From: Micromonospora phytophila
Lineage (GTDB): Bacteria; Actinomycetota; Actinomycetes; Mycobacteriales; Micromonosporaceae
Length of the DNA stretch: 64,000 bases
Reading direction: 5' to 3'
Assembly: GCF_023656545.1 (NCBI RefSeq)
Contig: NZ_JAMOKF010000003.1
Coordinates: 1-64,000, forward strand
The notes under the pieces were generated by a model. That model had not been told where the DNA came from and did no database searches. It worked only from the letters and a program-made list of their open reading frames with translations. A program made the translations under genes and the position numbers. The stretch's first letter is position 1. Each line of letters starts with the position of its first letter. Shown in pieces: positions 12,112 through 20,483 of this stretch.

Positions 12112-12199
12112 CTAGCTCGGGTCTGACAAGCGTCAAGCAGACGTGATGGGCCACACCGCGATGTCCGCAGACCCCAACTAAACGGGTGAAAGGAGTCAA

Positions 12200-12835
12200 A
12201 TGGAACCGCGACGGAAGAACGCTCCCGTGCAGCTCGACGAGCACGAGATCCTTCACCGAGGACTCGACACATTCGCCGAACTCGGCTACGACGCCACCAC
12301 CGTGCGGGAGCTGGCACGCCGGCTCGGCGTCAGCCACAACTTCATCAATGACCGCTACGGGTCGAAGGCGAGCTTCTGGCGCGCCGTGGTGGATTTCGCG
12401 CTCTCCGACGTTCAAGCCGAGCGCGACGCGCTGCTGTCCCGGTACCGCGACGACGACGAACGGCTGAGAGAAGCCGTCGGCCACCTCTACCGCATGGCGG
12501 CCAACGAGTCGCAGCTGAGCCGGTTGATCGCCGACGAATCCACTCGCGATTCCGACCGCCTGGACTACCTGTACCAGCGGTTCATCCGGCCGTTCTGGGA
12601 CAGCATCACACCGACGGTCACGGCTCTCGTCGAGATCGGGCGCATCCCGCGCGTGGCCCCACACATCCTCTACTTCGCGATCGTCGGCCCGGCGCTGGCC
12701 CTGACGCAGAACCCGGTCGCCGACCGGCTCGACCCCACCGCCGCACCGACCGCCTCGCGCGACCGGGACCACACAGCGGACGCGCTGTCGGCCTTGGTCC
12801 TGCACGGACTGCTACCGCCGGCTCCGGGGACATGA
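12200..12835 (+). CDS. TetR-family transcriptional regulator
   Basis: 211 residues. HTH at about 18-62 (HEILHRGLDTFAELGYDATT, then RELARRLGVSHNFINDRYGS). The tyrosine-rich recognition helix usual for TetR is partly changed (HNFINDRYG for Y..F). The C-terminal domain is a helical ligand pocket of unknown specificity. AAGGAG lies 5 bp before the ATG. It is divergent from the SDR gene, which it probably represses through the 12096 palindrome. Confidence 0.9.
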   Translation: MEPRRKNAPVQLDEHEILHRGLDTFAELGYDATTVRELARRLGVSHNFINDRYGSKASFWRAVVDFALSDVQAERDALLSRYRDDDERLREAVGHLYRMAANESQLSRLIADESTRDSDRLDYLYQRFIRPFWDSITPTVTALVEIGRIPRVAPHILYFAIVGPALALTQNPVADRLDPTAAPTASRDRDHTADALSALVLHGLLPPAPGT

Positions 12836-13118
12836 TCCGGTCAACCCAGGCTGCCGTACGAGGTGATCATCTCCCTGTCGCCGGTCGCCCGGGTGCCTCT
12901 GGCGTGGTGGCTGCGCGGCGCGGGCGAGGCAGGCGCCGGGGTTGCCCGTCGCTGATCGCGCGGGTTCGGCGGGCATGGTGGTCGTGCCGGCGGCACTGGT
13001 CCCGCGTCCGGAGGGTTAGAGCCGGCCGGGGTGGGGTAGACCCGCCTTCCACTCGGCTGGCGGGACCATCCTCAGCCCGCCACCTGCGGTGGGGCTGCCG
13101 AGATGTCTCGGAGGGTCG
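12836..13118. other. Intergenic stretch, no gene recognised
   Basis: A 38-codon open frame (about 12841-12954, plus) reads PYEVIISLSPVARVPLAWW and ends at a TGA. It looks protein-like but has no start or site and could be debris. Only the GAGGG site at 13111, serving the next gene, is clear. Confidence 0.4.
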
Positions 13119-15389
13119 ATGTCAGATGAACCAGCGGGAGTGAGCGGGCCGGCGACGCCGAACGACGTGGTGGAGTTGCGGGTGCACGGAATCGCCGCCG
13201 CAGATGCCGCCGAGGTGTTGGACCGACCAAATGTGCAGCAGGTCGCCGGGGATCGCAGCGCGGGCTTCCACCGGCCACGACCCGGCTGCTCGAAGGTCAA
13301 CGGCCCGGGCGGGACGACCCTGGAGGCGTACCGATGGAGTGACCTGCCCTCCGGCACCGCGGTTCGGACCCTCTCTCTGCTGTTCCTGCTGCCGTTCATG
13401 CTGCTCAACGTGGCGATCTGGATGCGCCCGGGAAACCCGGCCTCCGACGCGGTGGTCAGATCTCTGTGCCGGGTGCTGGGCCTCACCCTGACCGCGCTCT
13501 ACGTGCTTGCCGCCGTCGGCGTCGCGCTGGACCTCGTCGCCTGGCAGTGCATGTCCTCCTCGGCCTGTCTGTCTGGTCGTAGCTGGCTGTCCTGGCTGGG
13601 TGAACGCCCCACCGGGTTGCGGCTGGCGGTGCTCGCGCTGGTGCCGGCCGCCGCCATCGGCCTGATCTGGTGGGCCAGCACGCGCCCGGGACGCTCGTTC
13701 AAGGCGTTCCGCCCGCCGGACAGTACGGTTTCCGGGCATCCGCTCACCACCGTCGGCCAGTGGGGCGCCGAGCCACTGGTGGGACGGCTGCGCTCGATCC
13801 ACGTCGCTGCGGCGTTCGCGACACTGGGCGGCAGCCTGCTCGCCGCCCGGGCCGCACAGGGCGCCTCAGCCATCACCATCGTGTTGGCGGCGGCAACGGG
13901 AGGCGTCCTGGCCACCTGTGTGGCCCTGCTCTGCACCCCCCCGCTGATCGACCGGGCCCCCGCGAACCGGCGGCTCGACGGTGCCGCCCGCCTGCTGCGG
14001 ACGATCGCCGTCGGTCTCACCATCGCGGTCTGCGCCCACGTCCTGGCCAGCCCCGCGCGCTGGCAGGAGGGGGGTGGCCTGCCCGGCTACGGCTCGACCC
14101 TCACCTGGCTGTTCGTCGCTCATGCCGGGCTGCTGGCCGCCCTGGCCGCCGCGCTGCTATGGCGCCCGGAGCGACAGCCGGGTCACCCGCCGCTACTCGG
14201 GCTGGGCGCGCTGGCGACCGCGAGCGCGGCCGCAGGTCTCGCGGTGGCGTTCTCCGCCGAACTCGTGCACCGGCTGGCCGACTACCTGGACCGCACCGCG
14301 TCGACCCCACAAGACCTGCTCCCCCGCCCGGCAGCTGCGTATACCTGGGCGATCTACGGCTTTTTCCGGGCGGCGCTGATCACGCTGGTTTTCGTCGGCC
14401 TGGTGACCCTGATCTCCCGACGCGACCGCTCCCGCGCGGCGGCCGCGATCGTCGCACGCGACTTCCCGGACCCGCCGACGGAGGCCGCGCCCCGGTTGCG
14501 GCAGGTGCAGCAGGCGATCGTCCGGGCCCGGTTCACCGAATGGCTGCTACCGCTGGCCGTGGTCTACGCCGGCCTCGCCGGACTCAGCGCGGCAACCACA
14601 GCACTGGAACTACTCGGGCTGTATCCAGGCGACGCAATCGAGCGGTATGCGGGGGTGCCGGCCGACCTGGTCAACTTCGGCATCGGGATGGGCGGCTACC
14701 TGATCGCGGCGACCATGCTCAGTCTGGTCATCGGCGGAATCTTCGCCTACCGGACCGCCGGCTTCCGGCGCCACGTGGGCGTGCTCTGGGACCTGGCCAC
14801 CTTCTGGCCTCGCGCCGCCCACCCCTTCGCGCCGCCCTGCTACGCCGAACGGGCCGTGCCGGAGCTGGTACGACGCATCACGTATCTGGTCGAGAGCGGC
14901 AACGCCGTCCTGATCGCCGGGTTCAGCCACGGCTCCGTACTGGTCACCGCAGCGGTCCTTCAACTGCCGCCCCAGGTCAGCAGCCGGGTCGCCCTACTCA
15001 CCTATGGCTCACCACTGCGCCGTCTCTACGCTCGGCTCTACCCCGCCTACATCGACGACGACATGCTGCACGATCTGGGTGGTCGAGTCGGCTGGCGATG
15101 GTTGAACCTGTGGCGCGACACCGACGCGATCGGCGGATGGATCTTCTCCGCGCACCGGCCAGACGAGCCGCTCACCGTCACCGGCCCGGCGGCAACGGTG
15201 GACCGCCGCCTCCGAGACCCAAGCGACGTGGTCGTCCCACCCAGCGACAGCGTCCCACCACCGATTAAGGGACACAGGCCCCGTGAGTCCGACGAGTCGT
15301 ACATCGAGGCGGCGCGCGATCTGGTCGAGCGCCTCCGCAAGCCGGTGGCCCCAGGGCCTCATCCGGCCGACCCGCTGGCCGGACAATGA
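13119..15389 (+). CDS. Large integral membrane protein with alpha/beta-hydrolase motifs
   Basis: 756 residues. The N-terminus contains VVELRVHGIAAADAAEVLD, resembling the first strand and oxyanion His-Gly of a lipase fold. About eleven hydrophobic segments follow between residues 80 and 575, for example LSLLFLLPFMLLNVAIW and GGYLIAATMLSLVIGGIF. The C-terminal cytoplasmic part has the nucleophile elbow GFSHGSVL and LLTYGSP, typical of esterases. The layout suggests one hydrolase fold split by a membrane block. I know similar large actinobacterial proteins of unknown role beginning ELRVHGV. The start ATG has CGGAGGG nearby. The substrate, perhaps a lipid, is unknown. Confidence 0.75.
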   Translation: MSDEPAGVSGPATPNDVVELRVHGIAAADAAEVLDRPNVQQVAGDRSAGFHRPRPGCSKVNGPGGTTLEAYRWSDLPSGTAVRTLSLLFLLPFMLLNVAIWMRPGNPASDAVVRSLCRVLGLTLTALYVLAAVGVALDLVAWQCMSSSACLSGRSWLSWLGERPTGLRLAVLALVPAAAIGLIWWASTRPGRSFKAFRPPDSTVSGHPLTTVGQWGAEPLVGRLRSIHVAAAFATLGGSLLAARAAQGASAITIVLAAATGGVLATCVALLCTPPLIDRAPANRRLDGAARLLRTIAVGLTIAVCAHVLASPARWQEGGGLPGYGSTLTWLFVAHAGLLAALAAALLWRPERQPGHPPLLGLGALATASAAAGLAVAFSAELVHRLADYLDRTASTPQDLLPRPAAAYTWAIYGFFRAALITLVFVGLVTLISRRDRSRAAAAIVARDFPDPPTEAAPRLRQVQQAIVRARFTEWLLPLAVVYAGLAGLSAATTALELLGLYPGDAIERYAGVPADLVNFGIGMGGYLIAATMLSLVIGGIFAYRTAGFRRHVGVLWDLATFWPRAAHPFAPPCYAERAVPELVRRITYLVESGNAVLIAGFSHGSVLVTAAVLQLPPQVSSRVALLTYGSPLRRLYARLYPAYIDDDMLHDLGGRVGWRWLNLWRDTDAIGGWIFSAHRPDEPLTVTGPAATVDRRLRDPSDVVVPPSDSVPPPIKGHRPRESDESYIEAARDLVERLRKPVAPGPHPADPLAGQ

Positions 15390-15543
15390 ATTCGACGCCC
15401 CGGCCTTCCCGATCAGGCCCGGCTCCCTGACGCCGTTGGTCCCGCTGGCCCGCCCGCCCTGCCCCGGTAGGTGGCCGGTCGGCAGGAAGCCAGGGCGCCG
15501 CCGCAAGACGCCCAGCCGTGCCCGGAACTCGCAACGACGGCGA

Positions 15544-16824
15544 TCAAAGCCGCCGGGCCGACGCATCCGGCGCCAGGCGCGGATGATCGACGCTTGTGCC
15601 GGTAGTCTCGCTCTGCCGGGCGTGTGGCGACGGATCCGGCAGCCTGCCGAAGGCGCGGCGGACCTGCCTGTTGGCTTCAGCCTGGGAGAGGCCGGACACG
15701 ACGAGCAGGTCGCTGGCCGTGGTGCGAATCTGGGCCAGGACGACGGTCCCGGAGAAACCAATGTCATCCCCGTAGGCTGCGCCGGCATGTTGAACGGCTT
15801 GCAGGGCTTTCGCCCGCGCGTTGTGCGGCTCCCGCCGAGCCGAAAACTCGTCCCGAAGTATCCGCACCGCCCCAGCAAGGGCGAGAACTGCGTTGATCAT
15901 CGCTGCCGAGACTGGCTCCTTGTCCTCAATGACAGTGACAGCTCGACGAATCAGTGTCTCGCTGCTGCCCATCGCTCTCTCCAACGGCTCGGCGGTTCGG
16001 GCGTAGTGACTGAGCACACCGTGCCGGTGCCGCCATGACAACGGAGACAGCCGCGTGACCTCCCGTGCGCCCGCCACCGCCTCCCGCAGTACCCGAAGTT
16101 CCTCCTGGTTACCGCGCAGTCGGTCCCGGGCGCGGATCGCCCGTTCGATATCGCGCTCGCACAACGCCTCTGCCGTTTCCGTCAGTTGTTCGACCAGCGT
16201 TCGCAGCGCCGGTCCGGCAGCACGCCTGACCACTCTGAGCGGGTTGACCGGCAAGAGGATCGCCGTGGCCAGTGCGACACCACCGCCGAGCAGCGCGTCG
16301 ACGAACCGGGAAAGCACCACGTCCGGGACCTGCGGGCTCAATGTGGTGATCAGCACTGCGGTGCTCGCCGTCTGGATCACCACCGCCACCCGACTGCTGA
16401 GTGCGAAGGCTACGAGGATCGACATGACGACGACCAGACCGAGCTGCCAGGGCCCAGTGCCTATGAACGACAGCAGCGCATCACCAACAAGCACCCCCAG
16501 CGCCACACCCACGACCAGCTCGACGATCCGCCGTACCCGCTGCCCTACGGACACGGCCAAGGTCCCGACCGCGGCAAGCGGAGCGAACACGGGGCTGGGA
16601 TTGCCGGTCAGTTCGTACGACAGCAGCCAAGCGGTTGCCGCAGCGATGCCCGCCTGTAGGGCCACGATGCCTCCGCCGTACACCCGGACCGCCCGCTCTC
16701 GCACCTTGAGCCGTTGGACGAGCCGGTCCTCGGCGGCACCCCGTCCACCCGCCCGCACAAACCGTTTCCAGCGCGAGCCGGGACTCCCCTTCAGGTCTCG
16801 GCGCCGTGGCACCTGTTGATGCAT
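15544..16824 (-). CDS. FUSC-family membrane protein (aromatic acid exporter-like)
   Basis: 426 residues. After a basic start there are about six membrane segments between 50 and 200 (VYGGGIVALQAGIAAATAWL, LGLVVVMSILVAFAL, VDALLGGGVALATAILLP), followed by a long helical cytoplasmic domain. This is the arrangement of half-size FUSC/ArAE (AaeB, YccC) proteins, which export aromatic acids or of which the role is unknown. It converges with the 756-residue membrane protein; the 154-bp gap holds nothing recognisable. No accessory membrane-fusion protein gene is near. Confidence 0.85.
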   Translation of the reverse strand: MHQQVPRRRDLKGSPGSRWKRFVRAGGRGAAEDRLVQRLKVRERAVRVYGGGIVALQAGIAAATAWLLSYELTGNPSPVFAPLAAVGTLAVSVGQRVRRIVELVVGVALGVLVGDALLSFIGTGPWQLGLVVVMSILVAFALSSRVAVVIQTASTAVLITTLSPQVPDVVLSRFVDALLGGGVALATAILLPVNPLRVVRRAAGPALRTLVEQLTETAEALCERDIERAIRARDRLRGNQEELRVLREAVAGAREVTRLSPLSWRHRHGVLSHYARTAEPLERAMGSSETLIRRAVTVIEDKEPVSAAMINAVLALAGAVRILRDEFSARREPHNARAKALQAVQHAGAAYGDDIGFSGTVVLAQIRTTASDLLVVSGLSQAEANRQVRRAFGRLPDPSPHARQSETTGTSVDHPRLAPDASARRL

Positions 16825-16920
16825 GCTGCGCTCTACCCCGTGAATGCCCGCGTTACACGACCAATGGCGATCTGCGAGCGGAATAACCGCGACTGTACAA
16901 ATAACGGCTGATCAACCGAT

Positions 16921-17050
16921 CATGGGAGCGACGCCAGATGACGACCGAGACCCCGGCGACCTGGGTGTTCCCTATCCGGCCCACGGTGCCGGCGTACTGC
17001 CCTTGTACCCCGACCGGATGAAAGCCCTTCCTCAGGTCACCGGCCTCGTC
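16921..17050 (-). pseudogene. IS701-family transposase fragment
   Basis: The minus strand reads DEAGDLRKGFHPVGVQGQYA and then GTVGRIGNTQVAGV, the central part of an IS701 DDE transposase. It compares directly with DEAGGLKKGVHSVGVQRQYT in the copy at 44.6-45.5 kb. Only about 43 codons remain, ending in unrelated sequence. It lies 3 bp from the stop of the hydrolase gene that reads in the same direction. Confidence 0.75.
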
Positions 17051-17053
17051 CGT

Positions 17054-17998
17054 TCAGGGCAGCGGGCCGTCGGTTTTCGCAGTCGCACTGAGGCGATCCC
17101 GGATCAGCGCGATCACGGTGTCGGCCGTCCGGTCGAGGTGACTGCGGCCATCGGGTAACCGGGCCTCTGGGCTGATGTAGCTGCGCGGACCGACGTGGGT
17201 GGCCGGGTCGAGCCAGTGCACCGTGATCTTCCCTTCGCGGTCAGCCCGGTTCCAACCGCTCCATCGAAACAGCCGCCACCGCTGCGGGAACATCCAGGTG
17301 CCGACTCGCTCAATTCGGTCGCCGGCACTGGTGAGCCGGTCGAGGTGCTGGGCGTGGCTGATGTCGTTGGCACCGTTGTGGAACCCGCCGAGAGTGATCA
17401 GCCAGAGCGGGGAGCGCAGCTGGGACCACAGTTCGTCCACCGCGCCGGTGGCGACCTGGGCGCCGCCGCTGTAACTGAGCATCACCACGGGGATGCCACT
17501 GTCACGCCGATAACCGGCGAGCCGGAGCTGAGTGGCGATCTGCGAGCCGACGGCGCGGTTGTACAGGGGACGGTACCGGCGGTCGGCGGCGACGAAGGTC
17601 TGCATCACGTTGTGCAGGAACAGCACCAGGCCGATGTGGCGGCGCAGCCATATCCACACCGGCCGGTCGGCGAGCGGAAGGGCCAGCGGGGAGTAGGGCT
17701 GCACCTGGCCCAGCACCCTGAGCTCCGGCGCTCCGTGAATCAGAGACTTGACCAGTCGGCCGCCGTCGCGGGTGTCGTGGAAGCGGCGCTTCCCGATACC
17801 GTCCAGATAGACCAGGTAGGCGTCCGGGGGGCGGTCCGGGTCCGCGCCCCGGGCGGGGGGCATGCCCTTGGGGCGTGCGGTGGTGGGAGTCCGCCAGCCT
17901 GCGGCATAGACCAGCACCTCGTAGCGGGCGAGCAGAGCTTCGGCGAGCAGGACCGGTCCGATCCCGCCGAGCAGCAGCAGGAGCACGAGCTCGGTCAT
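17054..17998 (-). CDS. Membrane-anchored alpha/beta-hydrolase-like protein
   Basis: 314 residues. N-terminal membrane helix (MTELVLLLLLGGIGPVLLAE), then a probable alpha/beta-hydrolase domain. LVYLDGIG resembles the first strand and oxyanion loop. VVMLSYSGGAQVA has the Ser nucleophile elbow in the form S-x-S-G-G. The late His in DPATHVGPRSY may be the catalytic base. The start at 17998 overlaps the stop of the upstream membrane gene by 4 bp, so translation is coupled. It is the third gene of an operon with a glycosyltransferase. The substrate is unknown; the operon order suggests a glycosylated lipid or natural product. Confidence 0.75.
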   Translation of the reverse strand: MTELVLLLLLGGIGPVLLAEALLARYEVLVYAAGWRTPTTARPKGMPPARGADPDRPPDAYLVYLDGIGKRRFHDTRDGGRLVKSLIHGAPELRVLGQVQPYSPLALPLADRPVWIWLRRHIGLVLFLHNVMQTFVAADRRYRPLYNRAVGSQIATQLRLAGYRRDSGIPVVMLSYSGGAQVATGAVDELWSQLRSPLWLITLGGFHNGANDISHAQHLDRLTSAGDRIERVGTWMFPQRWRLFRWSGWNRADREGKITVHWLDPATHVGPRSYISPEARLPDGRSHLDRTADTVIALIRDRLSATAKTDGPLP

Positions 17999-18486
17999 GT
18001 GAGTGGCTCCGGTGCTCTTGTCATGTTGAGTCGCACGACCAGGCGGCGGACGCCCTCGACGGCGACGCCGAGCCCGACTCCCGCGACGGCTACGCAGCCG
18101 GCGGCATCCCACCAGCCGAGCCCGGCCACCGTGGCGAGCGAGGCGGCGAGGCCGGCCCCCACTCCGAGCATGAGCACGAAGTGCAGCAGCGGCCCGAGCA
18201 GCGGGAACGCGAGGACTGCGGCAAGCAGCAGCGGAGCGGCCAGGCCTGGTGTCCAGACCAACGCGGCCCCGTCGGACGGTGCGGCGGGCAGCACCAGCTC
18301 GGCAAGGGTCCACGCGGACAGCGGCCAGAGCGCGAATACCGCGCCGTCGACCACGGCGCCGGCGAGCAGCAACCCGACGACCCTGACGTGCGACACGCCG
18401 GACAGGCGTGCCACCACGGGCAGGAGACGCCCGGCGGCCTCGGACAGCCCGGCGAACAGCAGCATGATGGCGACGACAGGGGACAT
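17995..18486 (-). CDS. Small integral membrane protein, unknown function
   Basis: 163 residues with four or five hydrophobic segments (VVAIMLLFAGLSEAAG, VVGLLLAGAVVDGAVFALW, LAAPLLLAAVLAFPLLG, HFVLMLGVGAGLAAS, and one near the end). No family recognised. It starts 3 bp after the glycosyltransferase stop and overlaps the hydrolase start by 4 bp, the middle gene of a tightly coupled three-gene operon. It may hold the glycosyltransferase or hydrolase at the membrane, which is inference. Confidence 0.75.
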   Translation of the reverse strand: MSPVVAIMLLFAGLSEAAGRLLPVVARLSGVSHVRVVGLLLAGAVVDGAVFALWPLSAWTLAELVLPAAPSDGAALVWTPGLAAPLLLAAVLAFPLLGPLLHFVLMLGVGAGLAASLATVAGLGWWDAAGCVAVAGVGLGVAVEGVRRLVVRLNMTRAPEPLT

Positions 18487-18489
18487 CGG

Positions 18490-19713
18490 TCAGCCCTGCG
18501 GTGGCACATCGGCGGAGACCGGCCGAGTGAACGGGCCGGTCTGCTGCACATAGCGCTCGAGTTCGTCGGCGGCGCGCGAATAGCCGCCTGCCTGACGCTG
18601 GGCGACCTGCAGGGTGCTCGCGGCGGCCCGGAATCGGGGCTCGTCGAGCAGGCGCTGTGCGAGGGCGCGCAGGACCTCCACCTTGACGTCCTCGGTGCGG
18701 ATCGCGAGACCGGCTTCGAGCTCGACGATGCGGGAAGCCACCAACGACTGGTCAGCACCCTGCGGGACCACCAGCATCGGGACGCCGGCGTACAGGGCCT
18801 CGTTGACGCTGTTCACCCCGCCGTGGGTGATGAACAGCGCTGCACGGGACAGCACCTCCGGCTGTGGTACGGAGCGGCGGGCGATCACGTTGGCCGGCAG
18901 CGGACCGAGCGCGGCGGGGTCGGTGGGTCCGGTGGAGACGATCACGGTGCCACCCAGCGGGGCGAGCGCGTTGGCAAAGTCGCACAGCAGCCGCGGGTCG
19001 GCGCCGAACACCGTGCCCAGCGAGGCGTACAGCACCGGGTCGCGCAGCTGATCCACCGGGAACGACGAGTCGGCTCGGCGGGCACCGACGCTCGGTCCGA
19101 CGAACCGGTAGGACTCGTCGAAGCTGTCGGCCTGGGGGTGGAACGCCCGCGAGGTGTAGACCAGGTTGAGCGGCTGGCGGATGTTCGCCAGGTCGATCAG
19201 GGGCACCGCACTCGTGTCGTACCGGCGGCGCAGCTCCCAGCGCGACCTCAGGTACCCGCCGGCGTGGCGGGGCAGGGCCGCCGCCGCGGCGAACAGCTCC
19301 CAGGAGCCGTGGGTGGGGCTGGGCACGTGCCGGTTGAACGCGAACGTGGTGAACGACGACGCTGCCGGCACGTCGAGTTCCCGAGCGACCACCGGCCCCC
19401 ACAGGCAGAGGGCGTCGTGCACGACCAGATCGGGCCGGGCGCCGCGCAGATCGTTGAGGACGGCGGGCAGCACGCGTACGGCGGTGCGCGCAAGCTGCTC
19501 CATCACCGTGACGGGCGTCGGCGGGCCGGCGAGCGGTACGTCATCCCCGGAGTAGCGGAGCACTCGCGCGCCGGTGGCCCCGATCTCCTCTGCGTAGGCG
19601 GGCATCGTGTGGTAGGTGACGGAGTGGCCACGACGGACAAGCTCGGCCACGACCGGCAGCGTCGGGTTGATGTGCCCGTGCATGGCGATGTTGAGGAATG
19701 CGATTGCGCTCAT
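18490..19713 (-). CDS. GT1 glycosyltransferase of the macrolide (MGT/OleD) type
   Basis: 407 residues, GT-B fold. The N-terminal acceptor domain begins MSAIAFLNIAMHGHINPTLP, with the His (about 12) that acts as catalytic base in OleD-like enzymes. The C-terminal donor domain has the UDP-sugar motif HGGVNSVNEALYAGVPMLVV followed by PQGADQ. Relatives glucosylate macrolides or other small molecules for self-protection, or lipids and carotenoids. The start at 19713 fits homology; another possible start is 19752. It is the first gene of an operon with a membrane protein and a hydrolase. The acceptor is not predictable. Confidence 0.85.
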   Translation of the reverse strand: MSAIAFLNIAMHGHINPTLPVVAELVRRGHSVTYHTMPAYAEEIGATGARVLRYSGDDVPLAGPPTPVTVMEQLARTAVRVLPAVLNDLRGARPDLVVHDALCLWGPVVARELDVPAASSFTTFAFNRHVPSPTHGSWELFAAAAALPRHAGGYLRSRWELRRRYDTSAVPLIDLANIRQPLNLVYTSRAFHPQADSFDESYRFVGPSVGARRADSSFPVDQLRDPVLYASLGTVFGADPRLLCDFANALAPLGGTVIVSTGPTDPAALGPLPANVIARRSVPQPEVLSRAALFITHGGVNSVNEALYAGVPMLVVPQGADQSLVASRIVELEAGLAIRTEDVKVEVLRALAQRLLDEPRFRAAASTLQVAQRQAGGYSRAADELERYVQQTGPFTRPVSADVPPQG

Positions 19714-19992
19714 CGGCCGACCCCGGACAAGGAAGGAGTCAGTGCCCGGCAACGAGTAACGATCATGGTCCGCCTTTCTCGGTAACAGCGTAGACGCTGC
19801 CGGATGGCACAGGGCGGCGGACCAGGCACTCGCCTTGTCTCGCGGGCAGGTTCGAGCTGGTCGAGCCGCGCCGCACCGCGACCGGGTTCAAAACCGGCCT
19901 CTTCTCGCCCTCGCACCACGGCGTGGACCTGGACGCCACGAGACGGTTCACCCAGGGCTCGGCTACGAGAGCCAACAAAATCCGGACGGTGA

Positions 19993-20019
19993 TGTCGAGA
20001 ACCCGTGGCCGGCTCCGTC
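19993..20019 (+). promoter_or_regulatory. ECF42-type promoter for the DGPF-sigma operon
   Basis: TGTCGA (19993-19998), a 17-bp spacer and CGTC (20016-20019), 52 bp before the YCII gene. As I recall, the described ECF42 target promoter has TGTCGA at -35 and CGA/TC at -10, so the operon is probably transcribed by its own sigma factor. Confidence 0.7.
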
Positions 20020-20071
20020 CCCGAGGTGAACGTGACCAGAATGGGTCGCACACGCATCGAGGAGAAGCACG

Positions 20072-20479
20072 ATGGCCAAGTACCTGCTGCTCAAGCACTA
20101 CCGCGGCGCTCCGGCTGCGGTGAACGACGTGCCCATGGACCAGTGGACGCCGGAGGAGATCTCGGCGCACGTGCAGTACATGCACGACTTCGCGGCCCGG
20201 CTCGAGGGGACCGGCGAGTTCGTCGACGGTCAGGCGCTCGCCCCCGAGGGGACGTTCGTCCGGTACGACGGTGAGGGTCGCCCGCCGGTCACCGACGGCC
20301 CGTTCGCCGAGACCAAGGACCTCATCGCCGGCTGGATGGTGATCGACGTCGACAGCTACGAGCGCGCCGTCGAGTTGGCCGGGGAGCTGTCGGCCGCCCC
20401 CGGGGCGGGCGGCAAGCCGATCCACGAGTGGCTCGAGGTGCGCCCCTTCCTGACCGCGCCGCCCACCATCACGGAGTGA
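20072..20479 (+). CDS. YCII-related DGPF-domain protein
   Basis: 135 residues, a single dimeric alpha/beta-barrel-like YCII domain. It carries the signature VTDGPFAETKD that gives the DGPF family its name. DGPF proteins are almost always encoded beside ECF42 sigma factors; their biochemical role is unsettled, possibly a small enzyme or a sensor. The start ATG has AGGAG upstream. The gene is 4 bp before the sigma gene and in the same operon, with an ECF42-like promoter in front. Confidence 0.9.
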   Translation: MAKYLLLKHYRGAPAAVNDVPMDQWTPEEISAHVQYMHDFAARLEGTGEFVDGQALAPEGTFVRYDGEGRPPVTDGPFAETKDLIAGWMVIDVDSYERAVELAGELSAAPGAGGKPIHEWLEVRPFLTAPPTITE

Positions 20480-20483
20480 CCTG

